Assembly: GCA_031549195.1 (NCBI GenBank)
Contig: JAVBQF010000002.1
Span: 1 to 61,390 of the forward strand
Source: JAVBQF01 sp031549195
Lineage (GTDB): Bacteria; Bacillota_I; Bacilli_A; RF39; UBA660
DNA length: 61,390 nucleotides
Direction: 5' to 3'
The notes beneath the pieces were generated by a model. The model did not search any database, was not told the DNA's origin, and saw nothing but the letters and a program-made list of their open reading frames with translations. The first letter of the stretch is position 1, and every line of letters begins with the position of its first letter. Shown here piece by piece: positions 50,826-59,227 of this stretch. The position numbers were made by a program, and so were the translations under genes.

Positions 50826-52079
50826 ATGAACTTTTGTGTACTAAACGACGAAGAGTTTAGAAATTTTGCGGAAAATCATGAATATGAGAGCTTTATGCAA
50901 ACTGTTGAACTTGGTAACTTAAAAAAAGAATCAGGTAATATACCTCATTATGTAGGAGTTAAAGTAAAAAACAGGGTAGTCGCAGCAACACTTTTATTAG
51001 AAGAAAAAAGAGTGTTTGGATATAAAAGTTTTTATGCTCCAAGAGGTTTATTAATAGACTATAAAGATTATAAGTTATTAGAATTTTTTACGATGGAATT
51101 AAAGAAATTTATTAAATCTAAAAAAGGATTTAAACTTACATTAGATCCAAATGTTACTTATAGGACTAGAAGTAGTGATGGAGACATTATTGATGAGGTA
51201 GTCTTTGATGAAGCAATAGATAATCTTAAAAAAATAGGATACAAGCATTTTGGATTTAATAATTATTTTGAAACACTACAAACGAGATGGAGTTATCATT
51301 TATGTATTGATAAACCATATGAAGAGATAAAGCAAAATTTTTCAAAATCAACAAGAAAGAATATTGATGCTTGCTATAAAAAGGGGCTTAGAGTGAGAGT
51401 CGGATCAATTGATGATTTACCTACAATGGAAAGTATTTTTGATGTCACTGCTAAAAGAAAAGATTTCTTTTCAAGGAGCTTAAAATATTATCAAAATATG
51501 TATAAGCATATGAGTAATCTTATGACTATATATATAGCGTATCTTGATCCGGAAATTTATTATAGTAATACAAAGGAATTACTTGATAATGAAAAGAAAA
51601 ATAACGAGGATATTTTAAGAAAGATGGAAACTAGTTTAGTTGGATCAAAACTTAACAATTTAAAAGACACTTCAGATAATTTAATTAAAAAATACGAGGA
51701 AGAGTTAGAAAAGGCCAGAGTTTTTAAAAAAGAAAATCCAAATGGGAAAGATATTGCTTGTCTTCTTTCAATGAAATCTGGGAGATATTATTTAACTTTA
51801 TCGAGTGGTTGTTTAGAGGAATATAAGTCGTTTACTCCTAAATATGCAATGTATGATCAGCATATTTTGGATGCTATTGCTATGGGATATAAGATGGTTG
51901 ATTGCTATGGAATAACAGGTGACTTTAATAAAGATAATAAATTTTATGGTATTTATGAATTTAAAAAAGGATTTAATGGTAATGTAGTTGAATTAATTGG
52001 AGAATTTGCTTTAGAAGTTAGTTTTTTCAATAAAATTTATAATGTTTTAAGAGGCTTTAAGAGTGTTGGTAAAAGGTGA
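50826..52079 (+). CDS. FemABX-family peptidyltransferase (lipid II interpeptide bridge), copy 1
   Basis: 417 residues. Two GNAT-like domains are separated by a long charged helical arm (about 240-305, KELLDNEKKNNEDILRKMET and following), the architecture of FemA/FemX/MurM. Diagnostic stretches include KSFYAPRGLLIDYKDYKLLE, NFSKSTRKNIDACYKKGLRV, YAMYDQHILDAIAMGYKMVD and YGIYEFKKGFNG. These enzymes add amino acids from aminoacyl-tRNA to the lysine of lipid II. Starts four bases after the flippase stop with AAAAGGAGG as binding site. Paralogous to the minus-strand gene at 52619. Confidence 0.93.
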   Translation: MNFCVLNDEEFRNFAENHEYESFMQTVELGNLKKESGNIPHYVGVKVKNRVVAATLLLEEKRVFGYKSFYAPRGLLIDYKDYKLLEFFTMELKKFIKSKKGFKLTLDPNVTYRTRSSDGDIIDEVVFDEAIDNLKKIGYKHFGFNNYFETLQTRWSYHLCIDKPYEEIKQNFSKSTRKNIDACYKKGLRVRVGSIDDLPTMESIFDVTAKRKDFFSRSLKYYQNMYKHMSNLMTIYIAYLDPEIYYSNTKELLDNEKKNNEDILRKMETSLVGSKLNNLKDTSDNLIKKYEEELEKARVFKKENPNGKDIACLLSMKSGRYYLTLSSGCLEEYKSFTPKYAMYDQHILDAIAMGYKMVDCYGITGDFNKDNKFYGIYEFKKGFNGNVVELIGEFALEVSFFNKIYNVLRGFKSVGKR

Positions 52080-52083
52080 AGAA

Positions 52084-52614
52084 ATGGAAGAAATAGTATA
52101 TAAAGTACCAGAAAGTATTCTTAAATTAGGACAAATGCAGCAAGATTTAGTTGCTTTAGCAGATAGGGATTTTTATAAAGATTGTCTTGGTTATGAATTA
52201 ATAGAAAATGGTATTGTTTTTTTCTTTAACAGTGGTCTTACTAATGATGGAATTAATAAGCAACAAGTCACCAAACGGGCATATAAAGATTTGAAAGATG
52301 GAAATGTTGCAATTTTAACAGAAACTGATTCCCATTTTGACAGAGATGATGGCGTTAATCTTAAACTAGAATTATATGGTGAAAATAGATCAACAGTTGT
52401 CTTAAGTTCTAATGTATATGATGGCATAACAATTGTATCTGCTAATACATATGTAAAGACAGAAGGAGAACCATTAAGAAAAAATTTACAGTTAGGTCAA
52501 AATGATGTAATACCATTAGATGATTTATTACCAACTCTTCCTATGTCAGCTAAAACATTTATAATAGAAAATACAGCAATTCCAAATATTATGACAGGTC
52601 CAAAAAAAAAGTGA
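52084..52614 (+). CDS. hypothetical protein, 176 aa
   Basis: Start ATG 52084 after AAAAGGTGA; an in-frame TTG at 52063 lies inside the FemABX gene and is not needed. A soluble, mostly beta protein with an N-terminal helix (PESILKLGQMQQDLVALADR) and strands such as YELIENGIVFFFNSG and STVVLSSNVYDGITIVSANT. No signal, membrane segment or catalytic motif seen. Cotranscribed with the flippase and FemABX genes. Function unknown. Confidence 0.6.
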   Translation: MEEIVYKVPESILKLGQMQQDLVALADRDFYKDCLGYELIENGIVFFFNSGLTNDGINKQQVTKRAYKDLKDGNVAILTETDSHFDRDDGVNLKLELYGENRSTVVLSSNVYDGITIVSANTYVKTEGEPLRKNLQLGQNDVIPLDDLLPTLPMSAKTFIIENTAIPNIMTGPKKK

Positions 52615-52636
52615 GATTCTAATTATTCTCACTTTT
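52606..52636. terminator. bidirectional terminator between the hypothetical gene and FemABX copy 2
   Basis: GTGAGA (52611-52616) pairs with TCTCAC (52627-52632), flanked by an A-run on one side and a T-run on the other, and containing both stop codons. Confidence 0.75.
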
Positions 52637-53920
52637 TCTTTTCTTTTTTGCTAAACTTTTAATTATATTTCTATATATTGGTATTAATTTAGTGAATACA
52701 AAATACATGGGCTTATTTGTAACTAAATCAAATTCACCAATAAATTCAACGTAGTCTCCACCAAACTTCTTTTTAAATTCATGAAGTCCTAATCTTGGAT
52801 TATCCTTTGATAAATCTCCAACGGTACCAAATTGATCATAAGTCTTGATACCATTATCATAGCAGTATTTTAAATGTTCATAATAAACGTTATAATTTGA
52901 GTTAGTATTTGTCAGTATAGTATGATTACCAGCATATAGTACCCAAGCTTTATCTCCATACTGAATAATAGCATGACCATTTAAAATGATTTCTTCAGGA
53001 TATTCCTTTAATAATTTAGAATATTCCTCTATATCTTTAATTAGTTTATCTTTGGTTTTATCAAGTTCATTAATTTTATTGTTTACTGTCTTACTCTTAT
53101 TTTCCAGTTTATTAAGCTCTAGCAATTCTATATTTATTTCATGTAATTCTTTGTCTAATTTTTCATAGATATGTTTTATATTAACAGAACCTAAAAATAA
53201 ATTAAATTTATTGTCTACATTATATATTTTAAATAAGTTTTGATAGTAATCTAAATTATGAGTAATAAAGTCTTTCTTATTCTCTGTTATTTCCATCAAT
53301 TTATGAAATGTAGATAGGTCTTCATAAGTACCTAGTGTAACTTTAGCATCTAAATTTTTTGCTTTATTAATTCTTTGCTTTGTAGTTTTAGATATTCTAT
53401 TTTCAATTTCTTCGAAGCTATTATTCATATCTATTCTAAAAGTGTATCTAGGTTGATTAGTTTCAAAATTTTTTGTAAAACCCAGATGTTTGTAACCAAG
53501 CCTTTTTAAATTATTTAAATATTTATTTGAATCATAAGGCAATTTTATTTCTTGATCATTGTAATCATGCTTATCTATTATTATGTCTGGATCAATCTTT
53601 ATAAATATTGCTTTTCTTTTCTTTGCAAAAATTTTAATATAATTAGTAAAATCTTCTAATAATTTATAGTCATCAAAATCAATTACATATCCACGTGGTG
53701 AGTATAAATAACTTAATCCAAATGGCATCTTTTTTTCAAGTAAAAGTGCTGCTGCTAAAATTTTATCGTTCTTATCTACCATTCCTATATAGTGTGGAAT
53801 AAAATTTTTAGCAACTTTCGAAAATTCACCCCAGGCATAACTTTGTAAGAAATGTGACTTTTTATGGTTCTTAACAAACTCCTCATATCTCTCTTTTTCT
53901 ATATTTTCTATAAATTTCAT
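52619..53920 (-). CDS. FemABX-family peptidyltransferase, copy 2
   Basis: 433 residues. The start ATG 53920 lies after AAGGTGAT; an in-frame ATG-like extension further upstream is unsupported. The same architecture as copy 1: HFLQSYAWGEFSK, YLYSPRGYVIDFDDYKLLED, RISKTTKQRINKAKNL, a longer coiled arm (about 245-310) and LHEFKKKFGGDYVEF near the end. Two FemABX genes close together, facing each other, suggest that the interpeptide bridge is built by two successive enzymes (for example one adding the first residue, the other the second), as for FemX-FemA-FemB; this is inference. Confidence 0.93.
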   Translation of the reverse strand: MKFIENIEKERYEEFVKNHKKSHFLQSYAWGEFSKVAKNFIPHYIGMVDKNDKILAAALLLEKKMPFGLSYLYSPRGYVIDFDDYKLLEDFTNYIKIFAKKRKAIFIKIDPDIIIDKHDYNDQEIKLPYDSNKYLNNLKRLGYKHLGFTKNFETNQPRYTFRIDMNNSFEEIENRISKTTKQRINKAKNLDAKVTLGTYEDLSTFHKLMEITENKKDFITHNLDYYQNLFKIYNVDNKFNLFLGSVNIKHIYEKLDKELHEINIELLELNKLENKSKTVNNKINELDKTKDKLIKDIEEYSKLLKEYPEEIILNGHAIIQYGDKAWVLYAGNHTILTNTNSNYNVYYEHLKYCYDNGIKTYDQFGTVGDLSKDNPRLGLHEFKKKFGGDYVEFIGEFDLVTNKPMYFVFTKLIPIYRNIIKSLAKKKRKSENN

Positions 53921-53985
53921 TATAATCACCTTATTCACTATATAAAGTATAAGTTAATGGTAATCAAAAGTCAATTTATGAACTA

Positions 53986-55890
53986 TTAATTGACAATTTT
54001 CACCAACTCTTTATCAATGTCATACTCAATAATATCTCCATCAATAATCATTTTAGTGGCAATATTGCAACCCATTAAACAAGGGATTTTAAATTCTCTA
54101 GAAAATATAGCAGAATGGCATAATATCCCTCCATTATCTACAATCAAGGCTTTAACCTTTTTTAAATATAATACATCTTTTGCAGTTGTAACTTGGCATA
54201 CAAGTATTTTATTTTTTAAATTTAAATCTTTAATATTGCTGCTGTTATCTTTTATAACAACACATTCGCCTTTAATTATTTTTCCATTTTTAAAGGTTGA
54301 ACTTCCATTTATTAAATTTTCATTATTCTTTTCATTCATTGGCTGAAGTTGTAACTGTTCTAGTCTTTTTTTAATTTTTTCAATATCCTTCTTATTTTCT
54401 ATCAACTTATTAGTGAATTTTGTGTTATTAATATTCAATAGAACAAAGCCATTTTGTTCTCTTCTATTAATTCTATTTATTATTGTTTTATTAGATAATT
54501 TGTTATTACACAAATTTAATATTTCGTTGACATGTAAATATTCTTTGAACTTATAGGGACTTATTTTAATTTTTTTCTTTTTTCTTATATATGAAAAGAT
54601 ATTTTCATATATTTTATAGTTATTGCTAGGATCATTTTTCCATAACTCTAATTTTTTAAATATTTCTTTATTTAGATTATTATATAATTTTTGCCCTAGT
54701 GCGTTTATTAAATATTCATAGGAGTATATTAATGCTTCATACTTAATTAACCTTTTTAGATTAGTTATAAAAGTTGAATAGTCATCATCTTTTATATTAT
54801 TCTTTATTGATTTTGATGTAGAAAGGACTTTATTATATATAGTATTATAGTTATCAATATAGTGGCTAATATCTTCTTGTTTATGTCTTTTTAATGTTAT
54901 GCTGTCAATTGGTGTTTGAGTGCCATTAAAACCTCTCAACTGAAGAATATTGTGAGGATAAAAAATAGTTATATCCTCTGTTACATTATTATTAATTTTT
55001 TTATGTTTATACTTTGTAGCGCCCAATATCCAAAGGGATCTATTATATAGAGAACGATTGTTATTTTTAAATGAACACCAGAATTCATTTTGAATATAAT
55101 CAGTTATGGAAAAACAACTTTTAGTAATTGGTCTTACTTGAAATAAGTAAAATATATTATCTTTAAAACCAAACTCTATTTCTAATTCATAATTAAATAT
55201 TTTTTTCAAATCATGTATAGTTTGATTTATTTTGTTCAATGAATCTTTATCTATAATGGTATCTCCTTTTATTTTATTGTTATTAATATACGTATTTGGA
55301 ATTGTTTTACCACTTACTATGTTTTCACAAGAACCCTTATTAATTTCAATTATCGTTTCCTTTTTATTATTTGTTGGATTCAAAGAAAAGGCAATACCAG
55401 AATAATCGCTATCTATCATCTCTTGTATTAATACTTCCATAGATAGATTACTGAAGTCTAGCTTCTTCTCCTTCATATATTCAATTACATTTCTACTATA
55501 TAATGATGCCCAACACTTTTTAATACTACTAATTAAATTATTTTCATCAATATTAGTAAATGTATCAAACTGTCCAGAAAAGGCCGAAAGTTTTCCGTCT
55601 TCGACATTTGCACTAGACCTCACAATTACTTTATCAAGTTTATATGTTTTTAGATATTGAAATATTTCTTTTTCCCATTCCTCTTTAAGTGTACCATTTA
55701 AAATGCTATTTTGGATTGCTTTTAAATCATTATAATTATTTATTATAATATTATTATATTTCAAAAAAAGCATAAAAAGCTTATCTGTTATGATAAACCC
55801 CTTACATATATTAAATTTATTGAATAGTGAATTTAGGGTTCCTGCTTTTCCTTTATTGTTGTATTCTGTACCTAAATGTATAAGATTCAT
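53986..55890 (-). CDS. PEP-utilising (PpsA / rifampicin phosphotransferase-like) protein
   Basis: 634 residues. The N-terminal ATP-grasp (PPDK_N) domain (about 1-260) has VIVRSSANVEDGKLSAFSGQ, QEMIDSDYSGIAFSLNP and LFQVRPIT. The central region (about 270-540) is helical and unassigned. The C-terminal swivelling domain has the phosphohistidine motif GGILCHSAIFSREFKIP with H592. Members transfer phosphate from ATP or PEP through this histidine (PEP synthase, rifampicin phosphotransferase and others). It lacks the C-terminal TIM barrel of PEP synthase, so a Rph-like antibiotic or metabolite phosphotransferase is more likely. It starts one base after the HAD gene on the same transcript. Confidence 0.8.
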   Translation of the reverse strand: MNLIHLGTEYNNKGKAGTLNSLFNKFNICKGFIITDKLFMLFLKYNNIIINNYNDLKAIQNSILNGTLKEEWEKEIFQYLKTYKLDKVIVRSSANVEDGKLSAFSGQFDTFTNIDENNLISSIKKCWASLYSRNVIEYMKEKKLDFSNLSMEVLIQEMIDSDYSGIAFSLNPTNNKKETIIEINKGSCENIVSGKTIPNTYINNNKIKGDTIIDKDSLNKINQTIHDLKKIFNYELEIEFGFKDNIFYLFQVRPITKSCFSITDYIQNEFWCSFKNNNRSLYNRSLWILGATKYKHKKINNNVTEDITIFYPHNILQLRGFNGTQTPIDSITLKRHKQEDISHYIDNYNTIYNKVLSTSKSIKNNIKDDDYSTFITNLKRLIKYEALIYSYEYLINALGQKLYNNLNKEIFKKLELWKNDPSNNYKIYENIFSYIRKKKKIKISPYKFKEYLHVNEILNLCNNKLSNKTIINRINRREQNGFVLLNINNTKFTNKLIENKKDIEKIKKRLEQLQLQPMNEKNNENLINGSSTFKNGKIIKGECVVIKDNSSNIKDLNLKNKILVCQVTTAKDVLYLKKVKALIVDNGGILCHSAIFSREFKIPCLMGCNIATKMIIDGDIIEYDIDKELVKIVN

Positions 55891-55891
55891 A

Positions 55892-56521
55892 TTATCGTCT
55901 TACCTTAGCAATAGCTTCTACTGTTTCTATTGCTACATTTCCCAGTGGCTTACTTTCAGGTGTTTGTTTTTGCAAATCAAATTGTATAGATGGAATGCTG
56001 TAACCTAATCCAGCAGCAACATTTTCTAATGTATCATCAATAAAAAGAACTTCTCTAGCATCATTTCTTAGCTGTGTTAAAGCAAGTCGATAGAATTCTC
56101 TATCTGGTTTATCACTGTTACCTTGTCCCATTGCAATTGAATTACAAATATACTTTGGATCAATATGATCATATAAACCAATTTCTTCAAACCATTTATT
56201 AATGGCGAAAATATTGTTAGTCCATATTGATGGTTGTAATCCTACTTCTTTTACTAATTTTATAGCGTCCATTCCTTGCTCTGACATGACATGTATCTTT
56301 GGAAAAATTTGATCTATAGAAGCTTCAGCCTCCTTTAGAAACTTTTCAGCATCTGTTTCTCCAGCTATTGCGGCTTCCTTTTGAATTCTTGCTGGATTAA
56401 ACCTATTTAGATAAGCTTTTAATAATGCTCTTTCCCTTATGTCTAAAACATCAAGATTTTGTGTTGCAAGAACATTTCCTAAGTCGAATGCAACAGATTT
56501 GATAGAACTTAAATTACTCAT
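55892..56521 (-). CDS. HAD-superfamily hydrolase-like protein (FDLGNVL type)
   Basis: 209 residues, ATG 56521 after AGAGGAG; earlier ATGs in frame are not preceded by a binding site. HAD motifs: I FDLGNVLA (nucleophile D13, with Gly in place of the usual second Asp, as in the YihX group), II IWTNN, III KPDREFYRLAL and IV FIDDTLEN. The helical cap lies between motifs I and II. Probably a small-molecule phosphatase. Position directly upstream of the PEP-utilising gene suggests that the two act on the same compound, one adding and the other removing phosphate; that is inference. Confidence 0.8.
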   Translation of the reverse strand: MSNLSSIKSVAFDLGNVLATQNLDVLDIRERALLKAYLNRFNPARIQKEAAIAGETDAEKFLKEAEASIDQIFPKIHVMSEQGMDAIKLVKEVGLQPSIWTNNIFAINKWFEEIGLYDHIDPKYICNSIAMGQGNSDKPDREFYRLALTQLRNDAREVLFIDDTLENVAAGLGYSIPSIQFDLQKQTPESKPLGNVAIETVEAIAKVRR

Positions 56522-56591
56522 AAACTTTTCTCCTCTTTTTCGCTTAGAGTTTAGCATGTTTTCTCTAATTATTATTTCAAACACTAAATAT

Positions 56592-56620
56592 TTTACTAAA
56601 TGTTACTATTGTGCTATAAT
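56592..56620 (+). promoter_or_regulatory. promoter of the transposase-derived gene
   Basis: TTTACT (56592-56597), 17 bases, TATAAT (56615-56620) with TGC extended -10; start codon 17 bases downstream. Confidence 0.6.
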
Positions 56621-56636
56621 GAGAAAGTGATGTAAT

Positions 56637-57593
56637 ATGAGGAAAAATAGAGAGCTTGCAATTCAATTATTAAGAAAAAAAGAGAATGTTTCTTATAAAG
56701 AAATTTCAAAGGAAACAGGATACCATGAAAAATCATTAGTAAGAATGAGAAAGCTTTTAAGGACTAATGAGTATACTTCTATAAACAGAAATATATCTTT
56801 AGAAGAACAAGAGTATATTATTAATCTTTATAGTCGAAAACTATTTAATAGTATAAAAGAGTTTTATAAATATTATAGTAATAATCAAAATAATTTTAAT
56901 ATAAGAAGTTATTCAACAATTTATAAATTGTTAGTAAGAGAAAACAAAGTCTATAAAGAGTTATATGAGGGAGATATTCTAATAATAGGTAATATAGTTA
57001 ATAATAAAGTATTCACAAGATTTTACTATGCTTATGATTATAAAAGTTCTTCTTTAATATATTTGAAGGAATCATATGGTGATCCATTTATAAACTATCT
57101 TAATATGATTAAAGAAATAACTGAGGGATATGGTATTCCAATTAAAATAAAGTGCATTGGAAATTCATTCTTAAAGAATGTCAATTATAATAAATCTAAA
57201 CTTTTTTTCTATAATTGTTTCAATAACGGGATTGATATTGAGAAAGCCTATAATAATTATTTTAAAAGAATTAAAGTCATTATTGAAAAAAAGGTTTTAA
57301 ATAAAGAAATTGAAGTCATGTCTCATAACTTAAAGTCTCTTAACAATAAAGTAAGAGAAGTAAATGATTTTATAATTAATATTGTATATAGAAAAAATAT
57401 AGGCAACAATATTATTCAGCATAAGAATAGGCTATATAAGATTTTGATTGAAGAAGAGATACCGCTATTTGAAACTATAGAAGTATTAACTATATTAAAT
57501 AATAGGACTCCAATTATTATATATAGGAATAATAAGTATAAAGTAAAAATTATTAATTTAAAGGAATCAAAGAAAAAATATTCAATATGGTAA
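56637..57593 (+). CDS. transposase-derived protein with HTH and degenerate integrase-like core
   Basis: 318 residues. Residues 1-45 form a helix-turn-helix (NVSYKEISKETGYHEKSLVR) as in ISNCY/IS1202-type transposases. The rest can be followed along their integrase core: YYAYDYKSSSLIYLKESYGD with FINYLNMIKEITEGYGIPIK corresponds to the conserved second strand region ending YGIP. The third segment FNNGIDIEKAYNNYFKRIKV corresponds to the A-x-x-x-x-KGRVER helix. The catalytic Asp, Asp and Glu are not at the expected places (for example YGIPIKIKCIGNS where YGIPxxxYTDR is expected). The frame is full length and expressed from its own promoter, so it may be domesticated. No inverted repeats noticed. 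SD is weak. Confidence 0.5.
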   Translation: MRKNRELAIQLLRKKENVSYKEISKETGYHEKSLVRMRKLLRTNEYTSINRNISLEEQEYIINLYSRKLFNSIKEFYKYYSNNQNNFNIRSYSTIYKLLVRENKVYKELYEGDILIIGNIVNNKVFTRFYYAYDYKSSSLIYLKESYGDPFINYLNMIKEITEGYGIPIKIKCIGNSFLKNVNYNKSKLFFYNCFNNGIDIEKAYNNYFKRIKVIIEKKVLNKEIEVMSHNLKSLNNKVREVNDFIINIVYRKNIGNNIIQHKNRLYKILIEEEIPLFETIEVLTILNNRTPIIIYRNNKYKVKIINLKESKKKYSIW

Positions 57594-57675
57594 AGATATA
57601 TTATAAACTTTATCATTTTTTTTATTGTAAAACATAATATTTATAGTAGAAAGTGTATGCTTTGAGGAGGAATAT

Positions 57676-58929
57676 ATGAAAAGTGTAGTTATTGATCCAG
57701 GTCATGGCGGTGCTGATCCTGGTGCAGTAAATGGAAATATTAAAGAAAAAGATTTTAATTTAGCTGTTTCTAAATATATGTATGATAGATTTAGACAGCT
57801 TGGAATACCAGTTAAGATGACTAGAACAACTGATGAAACACTAGATAGAAATGAACGTATCAATAGGATATTGACAGCATTTGGTAATAATCCAGATACA
57901 ATAGTTTTATCTAATCATGTGAATGCTGGTGGCGGTGAGGGAGCTGAGGTGGCATATGCTCTTAGGAACAAAGACACTTTATCTAAAAATGTTTTAAATT
58001 CTATAGGATCAACTGGTCAAAAAACAAGATCAAATTATCAAAGAAGATTACCAGAAGATCCTACTAAAGATTATTATTTTATTCATAGGCTTACAGGTCA
58101 AACGGAACCTTTATTAGTTGAATATGGATTTATTGATAATCCAAATGATTTATTTAAGTTACAAAAAAATATTACTACTTATGGTGAAGCAGTTGTTAAG
58201 GCTGTTGCAGATTATGCTGGGGTGCCATATACTCCGCCGGTTGGAGGCACTGTACCTAGTGGGGATACATACACTGTTCAAAGGGGAGATAGTTTATACT
58301 CAATTGCAAACAAATATAAAACTACTGTTGATAAGTTGAGACAAGCAAATAATTTAGTATCAGATTTATTAGGAGTAGGTCAAGTGCTTATTATACCTGG
58401 TGAAACAGTTGTAACGCCATCAGGAGAGTATACAGTTTATACAGTAAAAAGTGGCGATACATTATATAATATTGCTGCTAATAATGGTATTTCTGTCAAT
58501 GACTTAATTAAATATAATAACTTGCCATCAACAGTATTATCAATTGGTCAACAGCTAAGACTTCCGGGAGTAAGCAATGGTACACAGACACCAATAGAGC
58601 CATCACAAACTACATATGTAGTAGTGCCTGGTGATAGCTTATGGAAAATTGCAAACGATAATAATGTATCAGTAGATGACATAATTGCTTTAAATAATTT
58701 AAAATCAACATTATTACATATTGGGGATAAATTGTTATTACCAGTGAGTGGAACAGCAGCAGAACCAAGTAGTTATGTTAATTATAAAGTTAATACTGGT
58801 GACAGCCTTTATAGTATTGCTAAGAAATATAATACAACTGTAGCAGAAATTAAAAGGCTTAACAATTTAACATCTAACTTATTATCAATTGGTCAAATAT
58901 TAAATGTACCTCACATGCAAAATATTTAA
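57676..58929 (+). CDS. N-acetylmuramoyl-L-alanine amidase with four LysM repeats, no signal peptide
   Basis: 417 residues. Amidase_3 domain (1-180): zinc ligands H10 (DPGHGG), E24 (IKEKDFN) and H81 (LSNHVNAGG), catalytic E149 (LLVEYGFIDN). Four LysM repeats follow at about 199-241, 255-297, 314-356 and 370-412, each starting Y-x-V-x-x-GD-S/T-L and separated by Pro/Thr/Ser linkers; they bind the N-acetylglucosamine of peptidoglycan. The protein begins directly with the first strand, with no signal peptide, as in phage endolysins and in CwlC-like mother-cell lytic amidases; release would need a holin or lysis. ATG after GAGGAGG. Downstream terminator. Confidence 0.93.
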   Translation: MKSVVIDPGHGGADPGAVNGNIKEKDFNLAVSKYMYDRFRQLGIPVKMTRTTDETLDRNERINRILTAFGNNPDTIVLSNHVNAGGGEGAEVAYALRNKDTLSKNVLNSIGSTGQKTRSNYQRRLPEDPTKDYYFIHRLTGQTEPLLVEYGFIDNPNDLFKLQKNITTYGEAVVKAVADYAGVPYTPPVGGTVPSGDTYTVQRGDSLYSIANKYKTTVDKLRQANNLVSDLLGVGQVLIIPGETVVTPSGEYTVYTVKSGDTLYNIAANNGISVNDLIKYNNLPSTVLSIGQQLRLPGVSNGTQTPIEPSQTTYVVVPGDSLWKIANDNNVSVDDIIALNNLKSTLLHIGDKLLLPVSGTAAEPSSYVNYKVNTGDSLYSIAKKYNTTVAEIKRLNNLTSNLLSIGQILNVPHMQNI

Positions 58930-58930
58930 A

Positions 58931-58989
58931 TAAAAGAACTGCTAATACACTTTTGATAACTAAATGAGTATTTAACAGCTCTTTTCTTT
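58931..58989 (+). terminator. likely intrinsic terminator after the LysM amidase gene
   Basis: AAAAGA..CTG (58932-58943) pairs with CAG..TCTTTT (58977-58988), with an inner AATAC/GTATT helix and a T-rich 3' end; the stem has mismatches. Confidence 0.55.
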
Positions 58990-59011
58990 TGTATTAATGA
59001 CAAAAACTGTA

Positions 59012-59040
59012 TTGAAAAAGACAAGTTGCAATGTTATAAT
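59012..59040 (+). promoter_or_regulatory. promoter of tRNA-Trp
   Basis: TTGAAA (59012-59017), 17 bases, TATAAT (59035-59040), 19 bases before the tRNA 5' end. Confidence 0.8.
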
Positions 59041-59059
59041 TACATTACAACTTATTTAT

Positions 59060-59133
59060 AGGGGTATGGTCTAATGGTAGAATAACGGTCTCCAAAACCG
59101 CTGATGGGAGTTCGATTCTCTCTACCCCTGCCA
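59060..59133 (+). tRNA. trnW: tRNA-Trp (anticodon CCA)
   Basis: A complete cloverleaf: acceptor AGGGGTA (59060-59066) pairs with TACCCCT (59123-59129), discriminator G59130, encoded CCA (59131-59133). The anticodon loop CTCCAAA contains CCA at 59092-59094, and the T loop is TTCGATT. The anticodon stem has one A-C mismatch at its outer pair (27-43); otherwise all stems pair. Normal length of 74 bases. tRNA genes are common integration sites, and unusual genes lie on its 3' side. Confidence 0.95.
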
Positions 59134-59144
59134 TTTGAGAATAA

Positions 59145-59181
59145 GGCGAACTCCATCTTCGTATTTAAAGGTGGTTTCGCC
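59145..59181. other. strong hairpin 12 bases downstream of tRNA-Trp
   Basis: GGCGAA (59145-59150) pairs with TTCGCC (59176-59181), and inside it CCATCTT pairs with AAGGTGG, giving about 13 base pairs around a short loop. No T-run follows, so it does not look like an intrinsic terminator. It may be a processing signal or a small structured RNA. Confidence 0.4.
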
Positions 59182-59196
59182 ATTAATATAGCAATT

Positions 59197-59224
59197 AAAA
59201 GAGTGCCAAATTAGGCACTCTTTT
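59197..59224. terminator. bidirectional terminator between tRNA-Trp and the minus-strand pair
   Basis: AAAAGAGTGCC (59197-59207), AAATTA loop, GGCACTCTTTT (59214-59224): perfect stem with A's and T's on both sides. Confidence 0.9.
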
Positions 59225-59227
59225 GTA

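Noticed and set aside
59145..59181. Hairpin behind tRNA-Trp as the tRNA terminator
   Set aside because: No T-run follows it; a perfect stem with T's at 59197-59224 is the terminator.
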